DNA of 64,000 nt, taken from the NCBI RefSeq assembly GCF_036178145.1, contig NZ_CP108067.1, forward strand, positions 1-64,000, in the 5' to 3' direction. Positions 53,391 through 62,946 of this stretch are shown here, one piece after another. Under the pieces are notes generated by a model, which ran no database searches, had not been told where the DNA came from, and saw nothing but the letters and a program-made list of their open reading frames with translations. Each line of letters starts with the position of its first letter. Within the stretch, counting starts at the first letter, position 1. The DNA comes from Streptomyces sp. NBC_00273. GTDB lineage: Bacteria > Actinomycetota > Actinomycetes > Streptomycetales > Streptomycetaceae. The translations under genes and the position numbers were made by a program.

Positions 53391-54912
53391 CGCTGTCCGA
53401 AGAAGATCTTCCGGGCGAGGCGGTGGGGGGCCTCGGTGATGTTCAGCTGCTTGCCGATCATCCGGCGGTAGCCGTCGTCGGAGATGAACTGCAGCAGGTG
53501 CAGGGTCTTGAAGATCCGTCCGTAGTTCGCGAACGCGCCCAGGCCGGTCGGGCGCCCGTCCCGTGACAGCATGCGGATCAGGTCGTGGCCTCGGACCTCG
53601 CCCAGGGTCAGGGAGCCGGCCACGCGCAGCATATCGCCCCAGTGCGCGCGGATCCGGTCCAGGCGGACCGTGTGCCGGGAGATGTCCTGCAGCGGCCCGT
53701 AGTCGGCGCTCGCGTGGGTGCGCCACAGGCGGGCGTCGGAGATGTCAGCGATCCGCGGGGAGAACTGGTAGCCGCAGATTACGAACAGGCCGAACACGAT
53801 GTCGCTGTAGCTCGCGGTGTCGGTGACCACGGTCTCCGGCTTCGGCCCGCCGTCACGGCCCAGCAGCGCGTCCAGGATGAACAGCGAGTCACGTAACATG
53901 CCGGGCACCACCACCCCGCCCAGGCCCATGACCTGGTCGTTGACCACGTTCAACCAGGTGGCGCCCTTCTTGCGCAGCCCGAAGTGCAGCGGGCTGTAGC
54001 CGGCGTGCAGCGTCTGCACCGGCACGGTGAAGCGGACCCCGTCCGCGGAGGCGACCAGCCCGCCTCCCCAGGCCCGGGCGATGTCGACCTTGGCCTGCGC
54101 TGCGATGAGCATGCCGTTGGCGGCGCTGATGGTCTCGGCCCGCAGGCATCCCTGGTCAACCTGGATCAGGCGGGCGCGGGTGAGCGCCGATACGTTCGGC
54201 TTGGCCACCGGGGTCAGGCCGACGTTGCAGGCCTCCGCGAGCAGCAGCGCGCAGACGCTGACCTCGAAGTCGTCCATGTGCGGATCGGCGCCGGACATGT
54301 GGGTGAACGCGGTCGTCATGCCGGTCAGCTCGGCGACCTCCAGCAGCAGCAGCTCGGGGAAGTCGGCCTTCGGCAGCATGCCGTTGACCAGCTGGCGGAA
54401 GGCCTGCATCAGGTGCGGCTCGGGGGCGGGGCCGAGGCGGTCCAGCAACAGCCTGCCGTCCTTCACGATCACCGCACTGTTGGTCGGCAGCACGGCGACG
54501 ACCTGGTGGTAGGCGCCGTGCAGGGCCGAGGCGAGTTCGGCCAGATGCGCGGCCAGCTCCGTCTCCAGCCCGAGTGCGGTCGGCTCGGCCGTCTCCCAGC
54601 GGTCGCCCGTCAGCAGCTTGGTCCGCGGGTCGCCCCACCGGTCCCCGTCCCTGGCGAACACGTCGCGGAGCCGAAGAGCGCGGTGCAGGTGCTCCAGCAC
54701 GCAGAACGAGTACGCCGCCTTCTCCACGCAGCCCGGTTCGACGTCTGGGTTGGCGAACACCAGGCGCCGCCACGAGCCGGTCACCAGCTGCTGGTCCACC
54801 TCGGAGGCGGCGACCTTCCGGCGGCCGACCAGGTGCGGCAGCTGCTTGAGCGCCGTCACCACCGGCGCCCCGGCTTGGACCGCGCCGAAGTCAACGGTGT
54901 CCACCAGCAGGT
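53391..54912 (-). pseudogene. Tn3-family transposase, internal/C-terminal part
   Basis: The frame reads VVTDTASYSDIVFGLFVICG, GYQFSPRIADISDARLW and LRKKGATWLNVVNDQV, all typical of the Tn3 TnpA catalytic half. It continues to QLNITEAPHRLARKIFFGQR before breaking off at 53391. The N-terminal half is lost at 54912, and the last 40-60 residues are lost at the other end. No 38-bp Tn3 ends or resolvase are present. The element is dead. Confidence 0.85.
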
Positions 54913-55132
54913 CACGGCCAAGTCCAACCGGGCCAAGGCCGACAAGGACCCGGCGGAGTGGCTGCCCCCGACGGCCACCTACCACTGCACGTACGTGACG
55001 GGCTGGGTCGAGACCAAGCTCCGCTGGGGCCTGGCCTCTGACGAGCGGGAGCGCGAGGCGCTCCTCGGGCTGGCGGAGGACTGCCCCGGCGCCACCGTCA
55101 CCTACGAGACCGTCCCGGTCGACACGAAGTAG
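54913..55132 (+). pseudogene. HNH nuclease C-terminal fragment, second copy
   Basis: The plus strand reads VTAKSNRAKADKDPAEWLPP, then YHCTYVTGWVETKLRW to the stop at 55132. This is closely similar to the fragment at 25872-26090 but from a distinct gene (different tail VPVDTK). It is fused directly to the Tn3 remnant. Confidence 0.8.
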
Positions 55133-55148
55133 ACGCGTTTGCTCTCAC

Positions 55149-55336
55149 ATGGGCAGGGCCAGCCGGGACCCGATTCGGAAGCGCATCTCCCCGGCAGCGT
55201 GTCGAACCTTCTCGGGATGTGCGGCATCGTCCAGCAGCCCGAGGAGAACCATCAAGGCCCTGGCCTCATCCTCACTGATCAGCTTCAGGCGCGGCTCGGT
55301 AAGCCCGTCGAGGAGCACGTCCAGCATCTCGTCCAT
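55149..55336 (-). CDS. small helical hypothetical protein
   Basis: The 62-residue acidic protein begins MDEMLDVLLDGLTEPRLKLI and ends in an Arg-rich segment. Codon bias and amphipathic helices suggest a gene. There is no clear Shine-Dalgarno. Nothing is recognised in 55337-55583. Confidence 0.45.
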
Positions 55337-55583
55337 GCCGGGAACAACGCGGGACCGAGCCGCGCGTCACCCGCACGGCGCGGGGACTGGCGATGATGCT
55401 GTCCGGGATCGAATGCCATGGAGTGAATGGTGGAGGCGTCGCAGTCCCAGGACTGCCGCTCACCCGGCCGGACACACTCTTTAAGTGCGCAGCAGTACTT
55501 CGTTCGATCTCTGCTCGGCCGTCCTGTTCGGGTGGTGAAGGGCGGCTGCACGTGGTCTTGGATCCACGAGTGCCGAGGGCGTG

Positions 55584-57107
55584 TCACATAGGGTTGCCGG
55601 CGGGGTGGTCGTGGATCCACGCCAGGCCGCCGAGGTCGAGGCAGCCCCTGGCCCGGGTCACAGCGACGTAGGCCAGGCGTGCTTCTGCATCGTCGATGGG
55701 GCCGGGTACGGGGCGGCCTTGGGCATCGGGTTCCTCGGCGTCTTTAGGTGGCCTGAAGTCGTTGCCAATCTGGACCGTTGGCCATTCACGGCCCTTGGCC
55801 TTGTGGGCCGTGGACACAGTGACCTGCGCGTGTTGTTCGTCGACGAGTTGGCTGACTGCGGCGAGGAGTGCGTCGGGGGTGTGGGTGTCGATCAGGTCGA
55901 CGAAGGGCTGGAGGTCGGCGCCGGCCGGGTCGTAGGCGGCGTAGTCCTGAAGTTCGCCCCAGGAGGAGAACAGGAGGAGTTCTGGGTGGCTGGTGGGACG
56001 GCCGTTCTTGAGGTCGCGGGCGGCGAGCGCGAGGCTGCGCAGGCCTTCGCCTCCGCCGGTGAGGGCGACCTGCCGGCCGGCCTGGAGGTGGGTGAGAACC
56101 TGGGTCATGGCGCCGATGTTGGTACGGCACAGGACGGCGTCGGGGGTCTCGACGGTGTCGAGCCGGGTGGGGATAGTGTCTGTGCCTTGGAGGCGGATGG
56201 GTGCGCCGGCGAGGGCGAGCCATCGGTTGGCTTCGCGGGCGAGGTGGGGGCCGAAGCGGAAGGACTGCGTCAGGGCCAGGGGGGTGCCGTCGAAGCGGGT
56301 CATGACATCGGTGGCGCCGCGCCAGCCGTAGATGGCCTGGGCGGAGTCTCCCACCATGACGAGCTGGGCGTGTCCGCGCTGGGCGGTGAAGACCTGCTCG
56401 AGGACGGGGTTGGTGTCCTGCGCCTCGTCCAGGAGGAGAAAGTCGGCGTCGATCTTCGGCTCGGACAGGGCCCACATCTTCAGGTAGTGATCGTGTTCGA
56501 AGCGGACGACGCCCTGTTCGGGGCGCTGCAGGTCCTTCCAGGCTTTACACGCGAACGGGAGGACGGCGGCGGCGAGTTGTTTGTGGTGGTCGGCGTTGTC
56601 CAAGCCGCGCAAGTGCGGGATATGCCGGCTGGTGATGGCGGGGTCTGCTGAGTAGCAGAAACGGGTGAGGGTCTTCAGAACGGTGTGGGAGAGGACTTTG
56701 ACCGAGAGGTCGTTGTCTCCGACACGGACAGGTTTGGTGATGCCGAGGGCTTGTCCGGTCTTCCAGCTGGGCCAGCGTGCGCTGCCCAGACGGGACCGGT
56801 AGCGGTGGCCGACCGCGGCGTAGGCGAGGGAGTGTGCGGTCTTGCACGTGACGTGGGCGGGGAAGCGGCTGGCGGCGTCCAGGGCGATGGCTCTGTTGAA
56901 GGCGAGGTAGCGGCCGCAGCGTCTGGTTCCTGTGGCGAGCAGGGCCAGGGTGGTGGTCTTGCCGGTGCCCGCCCCTGCTTGGAGAGCGATGTGGTCGCCG
57001 GCGCGGAAGCGGTCGGCGGCGTGGGCCTGTTCGTCCGTGGGGTTGAGCACGTGGTCGCTCCATCGCGTGGGCAGGGGCGGTTGGGTGGGGGTGGTGCGGA
57101 TTCTCAC
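55584..57107 (-). CDS. UvrD/Rep-like superfamily 1 helicase
   Basis: The 507-residue protein has the Q-motif/Walker A LQAGAGTGKTTTLALL, motif II FLLLDEAQDTNP, motif III LVMVGDSAQAIYGWRG, motif IV LTQSFRFG, motif V VSTAHKAKGREW, and motif VI LAYVAVTRA. It is compact compared with UvrD (about 720). The ending LAWIHDHPAGNPM is extra. SF1A 3'-5' DNA translocase activity is expected. The GTG at 57107 lies about 50 bases from the end of the DUF6083 gene upstream, so the two may be co-transcribed. A role in repair or in accessory DNA metabolism is possible. Confidence 0.9.
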   Translation of the reverse strand: MRIRTTPTQPPLPTRWSDHVLNPTDEQAHAADRFRAGDHIALQAGAGTGKTTTLALLATGTRRCGRYLAFNRAIALDAASRFPAHVTCKTAHSLAYAAVGHRYRSRLGSARWPSWKTGQALGITKPVRVGDNDLSVKVLSHTVLKTLTRFCYSADPAITSRHIPHLRGLDNADHHKQLAAAVLPFACKAWKDLQRPEQGVVRFEHDHYLKMWALSEPKIDADFLLLDEAQDTNPVLEQVFTAQRGHAQLVMVGDSAQAIYGWRGATDVMTRFDGTPLALTQSFRFGPHLAREANRWLALAGAPIRLQGTDTIPTRLDTVETPDAVLCRTNIGAMTQVLTHLQAGRQVALTGGGEGLRSLALAARDLKNGRPTSHPELLLFSSWGELQDYAAYDPAGADLQPFVDLIDTHTPDALLAAVSQLVDEQHAQVTVSTAHKAKGREWPTVQIGNDFRPPKDAEEPDAQGRPVPGPIDDAEARLAYVAVTRARGCLDLGGLAWIHDHPAGNPM

Positions 57108-57159
57108 CGCAGGTCAGGGTCTTCCCCGTTGGCTGTGGTGCACGGCCTCGGTGTGGCCT

Positions 57160-58023
57160 TCACGCTCGTCCTCGAGGCCGGCCCTGAGCGCCGACTGGCA
57201 GCCGGGTGGCGACGTGCTGACGGTGGAGCAGGGGATCGAAGATCTCCCAGTCATCCCGGGCCATGTCTGCGGCTTTGGGAATCAGGGCGTGGGTGGGGCA
57301 GCGCTGGGCGCGCCAGCGCTGCTGCTCGGCGTGGGCCAGGTGCCCGAGGTCGTAGACGGCGATCTCGACTGCGGGCAGTACCGGTGGGCGGCCTGGTAGG
57401 AGGGTGGTGAGCCTCCAGGTGCCGTGCGGTTTCCGCGATGCGAGGACACGGTTCAGGCAGCGGGTGCCTCTGTGGGTCCGGGCCACGCATCGGATCTCCT
57501 GGATGGGCTGTTTAGCGAGGTAGCGGCTACCGAGGACGTCCACGACGGGCCTGGCGGGCCGACACGGCGGCATGGGCCGGGACCCTGCAGGGGCGTGTTG
57601 GCCGGGTGGTGTGAAGGCGCCGTCGTCGAGAAGGCGCCGGGTCTGCAGGGCAAGGCGCTGGCGCAGCCTGACGAGGGGCTGCGTCAGGTGTTCGGGGGTG
57701 TCGTGTGCTGGGCAGAGGGTGCGGTGGGCGATGCGGCACCAGGGGCTTCCGTCGCCCGCCGGATAGGCGACGCCGGCGCCGATGTGCCAGCGGTGGACTT
57801 CGGGGACGGCTGCGGTGGGCAGTTCGTGTGGGTGGAGGCGGACGGGCTGGTGTTCGATGCCTCGGTACCAGTGGACCTGGTTGCCACAGTCGGGGCACAG
57901 GCCGCCCTCAGCCGTTCGGAGCAGGCAGCTGGGACTGTCCGTGGCGATTCGCAGAGCGCGGTGGCGGTGCCGGGGTGAGCTACCGTCCCGGAGGTGGCCC
58001 AAGTGGGTGTTTGTGGAGCGCAT
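57160..58023 (-). CDS. DUF6083 protein
   Basis: The 287-residue protein has a zinc-ribbon start (CPDCGNQVHWYRGIEHQPVR, then LHPHELP), the mark of DUF6083 in Streptomyces. Further Cys pairs follow (WCRIAHRTLCPAH, EIRCVARTHRGTRCLNRVL), giving at least two metal sites. The ATG at 58023 is preferred to the upstream one at 58143. It is upstream of the UvrD-like helicase on the same strand. Function is unknown; a nucleic-acid role is plausible. Confidence 0.8.
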   Translation of the reverse strand: MRSTNTHLGHLRDGSSPRHRHRALRIATDSPSCLLRTAEGGLCPDCGNQVHWYRGIEHQPVRLHPHELPTAAVPEVHRWHIGAGVAYPAGDGSPWCRIAHRTLCPAHDTPEHLTQPLVRLRQRLALQTRRLLDDGAFTPPGQHAPAGSRPMPPCRPARPVVDVLGSRYLAKQPIQEIRCVARTHRGTRCLNRVLASRKPHGTWRLTTLLPGRPPVLPAVEIAVYDLGHLAHAEQQRWRAQRCPTHALIPKAADMARDDWEIFDPLLHRQHVATRLPVGAQGRPRGRA

Positions 58024-58179
58024 GGCCGCGAAGATTCCAGCCGACACGCTGCGATTGTGGGGCCGCACCGCTGCTGTCGCCCGACCGGCCCAACCGTGGT
58101 GGGCATACATCCGAGCATCGCTTGTTCGTTCCCGCTGCGTCACCGGTTCGGGTGGTCTGCGGGCAGGAGCAGTCGGCGC

Positions 58180-58446
58180 CTAGGGGCTCTTGCCGCCGGG
58201 CGGTTCGTGGCCGTCGCAGAGTGCTACGAAGAGGCCGCCGAGCGGGACATCGAAGGCATGGCCGAGGGCATGCCAGGTGGGCAGGGAGCCAGTGGTGCGA
58301 CCTTGCTCAATTTCGATGAGGGTGCGCCTGGACAAGCCAGTCCGGCTGGCCAGTTCGTCATAGCTCCAGCCGCGCTCACCCCTCAGGCGCGCGAGTTCCT
58401 GGCGCAGCGCTTCGAGGTTCGGTTCGGGCGGCAAGATCGTCACCAC
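58180..58446 (-). CDS. XRE-family transcriptional regulator
   Basis: The 88-residue protein is a single HTH_3 domain: LRGERGWSYDELASRTGLSR, then TLIEIEQGRTTGSLPTWHAL, with a hydrophobic end (VPLGGLFVALCDG). Adjacent GTGs at 58446 and 58443 are preferred to an upstream ATG (58512), because three palindromic operator copies occupy 58458-58540. It is divergent from 58622 and probably controls both itself and that gene. Confidence 0.85.
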   Translation of the reverse strand: MVTILPPEPNLEALRQELARLRGERGWSYDELASRTGLSRRTLIEIEQGRTTGSLPTWHALGHAFDVPLGGLFVALCDGHEPPGGKSP

Positions 58447-58457
58447 ACCATCGGACG

Positions 58458-58540
58458 GTGCAGACCCCTGCCCTGTCAGTGCAGACCTCTGCCCTATTTC
58501 CGCAGGTGACACCGACCTCGCGCAGGGCAGATGTCTGCAC
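58458..58540. promoter_or_regulatory. three palindromic operators
   Basis: GTGCAGACNNCTGCCCT occurs at 58458-58474, at 58479-58495 (21 bp apart, two helical turns), and inverted at 58524-58540. The core is GCAGA-N2-TCTGC, perfect in two copies. It lies between divergent genes, next to the XRE gene, the likely binder. Confidence 0.8.
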
Positions 58541-58621
58541 TACGGTGCGGCCGTCACCTCGAGTCCCCGGTGGTGTCCCGTCTACGGCTCAGGCCTGGCG
58601 GTCGATAAGGAAGGCCGGCCG

Positions 58622-59704
58622 ATGAGGCTCTGGACGCCCCACCTGGCAGTGCGGCGCACGTGGACCGTGGAACTGCGACCGCAGCCCCACGGCCCTCAAC
58701 TCGCCTGCCCCCAGTGCGGTCCCGCTGCCGCGCGTGTGCGTAGTGCGACAGCCCGCTCGGCAGCACTCGCTCACCTGGCCGGGCACGCCAGACTCGAGGC
58801 TCTACCGCGACATCTGCGGACCTGCCAGTGCCACGAACGGGGCTGCCGCTGGCACCCCCGCCATCGCGGCTGCGGTGGCCCGGTGGTGCTGGCCTTGGCC
58901 CGCGAACGCGGCGGCCGCCTATGGCGGCTGGCTGACGTCTGCACCAGCTGCGCCGCCGTTACTCACGATGCCGCCGTTGTCCCCGAGACACCGGCTGGCA
59001 CCCCGCCTCCACGGAGCGGGCGGCGCCGCTCCCCCGCGCCTCCGGGCCTCAGCCCTCATGAGCGAATCCGCGACATGCTCTCGTACCTCGCGGCCGCCCT
59101 CCCCCCGTCCACCGACCCTCAGGCCCGCCTGCTCGCCCTGCAGTGCGCACTGCGCGCGGACCGGCACGGACGCTTGCGTATGCCCAACGGTCTCCTGCGC
59201 GGCATGCTCCTGGCCGGCCGGGAGACCGGAGCGTGGCAGCAACTAGAGCAGGCCTACTGGCTACATCACACGCAGGAGCCTTCGGGCGACCGCCAGGCGC
59301 AACTGCTGGATGCGACGGTCCTCACCCAGGCCCCGGGGCGTGCCCTCCGTTCGCGGGCAGCCGGCCTGGCCCTGTGTTGGGCACACTGCCCTGCCATGCG
59401 CGCGCAGCCAGCCACGGTGCGACTGATTGCTGTCACGTTGGCTGCTCACCGCTCCCCCGGAAGTGCCTGCGGCACTGCCGATCTTGCCGACCTGGCCCGC
59501 ATCTGCGCCCTTTCCGAAGCGCGCTTCAGGGCGGAAGTGGAGAGTCTGGTCGCCATCGGTGCGTTGGCTGCCTGGTCGTTTGACTCGGCTTCTGGAGAGC
59601 TGCAGTGGCGGGACGGCCGGCACGGATGCCTTCGAAGTGGCGGTGGAGCCCACCCAAACCCGGTCAGCCCGTCGACCCATCGGGTCCACGGCGCGATGGG
59701 CTGA
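58622..59704 (+). CDS. hypothetical protein with Cys-rich N-terminus
   Basis: About 360 residues. The N-terminal half has several Cys/His clusters (LACPQCGPAAARV, RTCQCHERGCRWHPRHRGC, CTSCAAV) that could bind zinc. The C-terminal half is helical (LLALQCALRADRHGRLRMPN) and ends in a helix-turn-helix-like segment (TADLADLARICALSEARFRA). The ATG follows GGAAGG. It is divergent from and likely regulated by the XRE protein through the three operators. The last 25 residues look odd and may follow a frameshift. Family not named. Confidence 0.7.
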   Translation: MRLWTPHLAVRRTWTVELRPQPHGPQLACPQCGPAAARVRSATARSAALAHLAGHARLEALPRHLRTCQCHERGCRWHPRHRGCGGPVVLALARERGGRLWRLADVCTSCAAVTHDAAVVPETPAGTPPPRSGRRRSPAPPGLSPHERIRDMLSYLAAALPPSTDPQARLLALQCALRADRHGRLRMPNGLLRGMLLAGRETGAWQQLEQAYWLHHTQEPSGDRQAQLLDATVLTQAPGRALRSRAAGLALCWAHCPAMRAQPATVRLIAVTLAAHRSPGSACGTADLADLARICALSEARFRAEVESLVAIGALAAWSFDSASGELQWRDGRHGCLRSGGGAHPNPVSPSTHRVHGAMG

Positions 59705-59817
59705 GATCGGTCACGTGCGCGCTCGGCCGGGAGGCTTCCGGCGCAGGGATGCGACCGGGTCCCGATCCGCATCTGCCGCGTTCTTCCCGCGGACCATCAA
59801 CTGGGCCTGCAATGACG

Positions 59818-60324
59818 TCAGATGGTCTTCTGCAAGGTCGGGACCCGGGCCCATACTGTCTTGCCTCCCGTTGGGGAGAAGGTCCACCCCCAAGCCGTGC
59901 TCAGCACGGAAACGAGCACGAGTCCTCGTCCGCTCTCGTCCATGATGTCGGGGCGGACCGGACGGGGAGGCTGGGGGTTCGGGTCCGAGATGGCGACCAG
60001 AATGGCGCTGTCCTTGCGGACCAGGCCGAGCCAGGCTCCGCTGCCCTGGTGGCCTTCACGAAGTGCGTGCCGGATCGCGTTGCCCACGAGCTCCCACGCA
60101 ACGGTCAGCGTGGCGTCACGGCTAGGGCCGGGTCCAATGCCCCATTCACCCAGTACGGCCTCGATGAAGCCTCGGATGCGACAGCAGGTCCGATCGGAGT
60201 CGGTGAAGCTACGGGCAGCGAAGCCCGCGGTGCTGAGCCCCAGCGCAAGTCCCCAGTCCGGGGCGCCCGACACGGCCAGATTACCAATTTCGAGTGGGAT
60301 CATTCCGGCCAGGTCCCGCGCCAT
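59818..60324 (-). CDS. HATPase_c protein (anti-sigma-like kinase fold)
   Basis: About 168 residues with the N box VAWELVGNAIRHAL, the G1-type motif ILVAISDPN and the G2-type motif ESGRGLVLVSVLS, as in RsbW-like serine kinases and solitary Streptomyces ATP-binding regulators. The ATG at 60324 is chosen; a GTG at 60396 would add 24 residues. It is divergent from the DUF397 gene at 60570. Likely a regulator of the DUF397/DUF5753 pair or of a sigma factor. Confidence 0.85.
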   Translation of the reverse strand: MARDLAGMIPLEIGNLAVSGAPDWGLALGLSTAGFAARSFTDSDRTCCRIRGFIEAVLGEWGIGPGPSRDATLTVAWELVGNAIRHALREGHQGSGAWLGLVRKDSAILVAISDPNPQPPRPVRPDIMDESGRGLVLVSVLSTAWGWTFSPTGGKTVWARVPTLQKTI

Positions 60325-60569
60325 TCGGCCATCGCTCCCGTCGCACTGCGTAATCGCGGCTGGTGTACGCACTGCCCATCTCCCCAGTCGGTGCACGTTT
60401 GTTCAGAGTCGGCGGCTGCCTGGTGCGGCTAGTATCCAGCCCACTCCACCGCCCGTGCAATTGCATCGGTAATTGCATGCACGAAAGAGGGATGTCAGAT
60501 CTGCCGCCCACCGTGATGACCGCCAGGCATTGCAGTGGGACCGCACCAACACCGAAGGGGCATAGCGTC

Positions 60570-60806
60570 ATGGCGAGCTACAGCAATGGAATTCCGGCCG
60601 ATTCACTCGAAGGTGTGACGTGGGTGAAGAGTCGGCACAGTGGACCGACGGGTAACTGCGTAGAGTTGGCGGCGCTTGGGAACGGTGGGATCGCGATGCG
60701 CAACTCGCGCTTCCCTCAGGGGCCGGCCCTGGTCTACACGCGCGCGGAGATCGTTGCCTTCCTCGATGGAGCACGGGAAGGGGAGTTCGACTCCCTGATT
60801 GCATAA
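60570..60806 (+). CDS. DUF397 protein
   Basis: The 78-residue protein has the DUF397 pattern WVKSRHSGPTGNCVELAALG, IAMRNSRFPQGPALVYTRAE, VAFLDGAREGEF. These small acidic proteins act with a DUF5753 XRE regulator (as in WhiJ-type pairs), and such a gene follows at 60893. The ATG at 60570 is used; the frame is open upstream. Confidence 0.92.
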   Translation: MASYSNGIPADSLEGVTWVKSRHSGPTGNCVELAALGNGGIAMRNSRFPQGPALVYTRAEIVAFLDGAREGEFDSLIA

Positions 60807-60892
60807 CAGCCCTGGGAAAATAGGGGCGTTCGGATGTTGCGCTGGCTCCTGCGTGGGATAATTCTTGCACTCGTCACCGCGCAGGAGACCCA

Positions 60893-61789
60893 GTGTCCGC
60901 CGTTCCAGATCCTCTTGGCCATCCGCCGCTTGAGCGCTACCTCACGCTTCCCGGCTTCACCCCGACCGTATTGACGATGATCCTCGGCTATCGGCTGAGG
61001 GCGCTTCGTGAAGCGGCAGAGATTTCAGCCAAGGACGCGAGCGAGGTCCTCGACTGCTCCGAAGCGAAGATCAGCCGTCTTGAGCGGGGCGAGTCCCCAC
61101 TCCGCGAGGGCGACATCGAGGTCATGCTGCGGATGTACGGCGCGCAGCATGAGCTGGAGACGGTCTGCGAGCTGGCCCGGCGGTCGAAGGAGGCGGGCTG
61201 GTGGGAGCGGTACGGCTCGGCGATCATCCCGAAGTGGTTCGACAAGTTCGTCGGGCTCCAGGAGGGTTCGAAGGTCATCCGCACCTTCGAGGTGCAGCTG
61301 GTTCCCGGGCTTCTGCAGACCGCGGAGTATGCGTACGCCGTAGCTCAGGGTGGTTTCCCGGCCACGGCTGAGGAAATCCGGGCGAAGGTGGAGCTGCGGT
61401 TGCGCCGGCAGGACCTCCTGGAGCGGCCCGATGCCCCTCACCTGTGGGCGGTGCTCGACTGGCCCGTGCTGCAGCGCCCCGTGGGCGGCCGGGAAGTGAT
61501 GCGGGGCCAGATCCAGCACCTGATCACGATGTCGCGCCGGCCGAACATCAAGATTCAGGTCCTGCCGCCGGGCTGTGTGGCGATCGGCTCCCCTGTGACG
61601 CTGCTGCGGTTCGAGGAGTACGGCCTTCCCGATGTCGTCTATTTGGAGCATCCCACGGGAGCCAACTACCTCGACAAGCCGGAGGAGACGGGCCGGTATC
61701 GGCTCATGCTCGACGACCTGGCGGTGATGGCGCTCAGCCCGGCGCAGACGCGCAAGGAGCTGCGGCGGATCGCGCGGGAGCTCGAGTAG
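60893..61789 (+). CDS. XRE regulator with DUF5753 (WhiJ-like)
   Basis: The 298-residue protein has the HTH LRALREAAEISAKDASEVLD with SEAKISRLERGES. The DUF5753 region follows (FEVQLVPGLLQTAEYAYAVA, LDWPVLQRPVGG, IKIQVLPPGCVAIGSPVTLL). It is the standard partner of the DUF397 gene upstream (86 bases away). The GTG start has AGGAGA upstream. Such pairs control development or antibiotic genes in Streptomyces; its target is unknown. Confidence 0.92.
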   Translation: MSAVPDPLGHPPLERYLTLPGFTPTVLTMILGYRLRALREAAEISAKDASEVLDCSEAKISRLERGESPLREGDIEVMLRMYGAQHELETVCELARRSKEAGWWERYGSAIIPKWFDKFVGLQEGSKVIRTFEVQLVPGLLQTAEYAYAVAQGGFPATAEEIRAKVELRLRRQDLLERPDAPHLWAVLDWPVLQRPVGGREVMRGQIQHLITMSRRPNIKIQVLPPGCVAIGSPVTLLRFEEYGLPDVVYLEHPTGANYLDKPEETGRYRLMLDDLAVMALSPAQTRKELRRIARELE

Positions 61790-61930
61790 GACCTGGCCGG
61801 GCACTGGTTGAGAGCCCGATTCCGTGGGCCCTGTTCCAGGATCACCCTCGTTCTTGGTCGCGGTGGGGTGACCCGACCGCGCCGCAAGGTGCCGCAGCCC
61901 GCGTCCCCCGGCCAGGTCGCCTGGGCGGGT

Positions 61931-62740
61931 CTAGCTGCGTTTGCGGGCTACAGCCCCGAACTCGAGGAGTGGGCCGGGGACGACCCGGTCGAGTTCGGAC
62001 TCGGACTGCCAGGCGGTGACGGGGCCCGGTGGCGGGCCGATGATGTCCATGTCTTCGAAAAAGGCTGCGGCTTCTCCTGAAGTGCGGACCCGGCCCCAGT
62101 GGCCTCCGGTGGAGTCGCGCATGAGACGGGTAACGCTTTCGCGCAGCAGGGCGTCTTCGCTGACGAGATGACTGGCGATGAGGTAGCTACCGGCTGGTAG
62201 CTGCCTCATCAGGTCGTTGACCAGGAAGTGGGGTTCGTCCCTATCGGGCAGGCAGTGCAGCACGGAGACGAGCAGGAGGGCCACGGGCTTCGTGAAGTCG
62301 ATGAGGTCGGTGGTGTCTGGGTGGGTCAGGACGTCTCGGGACTCGCGTAGGTCGCCGTGGACGACCGCGCTCGTTCCCTCTTCTTCCAGCAGTGCCTGCC
62401 CGTGCGCTACGACCGTCGGGTCGTGGTCCACGTAGAGGACGGTGCTCGCAGCATGGGAGCGCCGTGCGACTTCGTGGGTGTTCTCCCAGGTGGGCATGCC
62501 GCATCCGAAGTCGATGAACTGTGTCACCTGGTGGTTTCGGGCCATTTCCCGTACGGCCCTCAGCTGGAACCGTCGCTGTGCGCGGGCCAGTGTCTGAATC
62601 TGGGGCGCGATGTCCATGAGCCGGTGGCAGGCTCTCTGGTCGGCCGGGTAGTGATCCTTCCCGTCCAGGAAGAAGTCGTACATGCGTGCCGTGCTGGCCA
62701 CGAAGGCGTCTGTCCCGCGAGATGTGCGGGCCGGAGGCAT
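61931..62740 (-). CDS. DUF574 SAM-dependent methyltransferase-like protein
   Basis: About 269 residues from the ATG at 62740, the family's usual length; the frame is open to 62845. Typical DUF574 features are VASTARMYDFFLDGKDHYPA, TQFIDFGCGMPTWENTHEVA, VLYVDHDPTVVAHG and PVALLLVSVLHCLPD. The family binds S-adenosylmethionine; substrates are unknown. It often lies next to DUF397/DUF5753 genes, as here. Confidence 0.9.
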   Translation of the reverse strand: MPPARTSRGTDAFVASTARMYDFFLDGKDHYPADQRACHRLMDIAPQIQTLARAQRRFQLRAVREMARNHQVTQFIDFGCGMPTWENTHEVARRSHAASTVLYVDHDPTVVAHGQALLEEEGTSAVVHGDLRESRDVLTHPDTTDLIDFTKPVALLLVSVLHCLPDRDEPHFLVNDLMRQLPAGSYLIASHLVSEDALLRESVTRLMRDSTGGHWGRVRTSGEAAAFFEDMDIIGPPPGPVTAWQSESELDRVVPGPLLEFGAVARKRS

Positions 62741-62946
62741 TTCGACGGTCTTCGACAACGGTCTCTGCCCCAGGCCCATTAAGTGCTTCACCCGCGTATC
62801 CCGTTCGCCGACCCGTGATGGGAAAGCATCCCATGTCCGGTACACGGTGCGCAGCAGGTAAGCGGATCAATCCGTCTCCGATGGGGGCGGATTGACGATA
62901 TCCATGTGTCTTTGGCATATGGCGTGCGCCGGCAGTGCGCCGGGGC

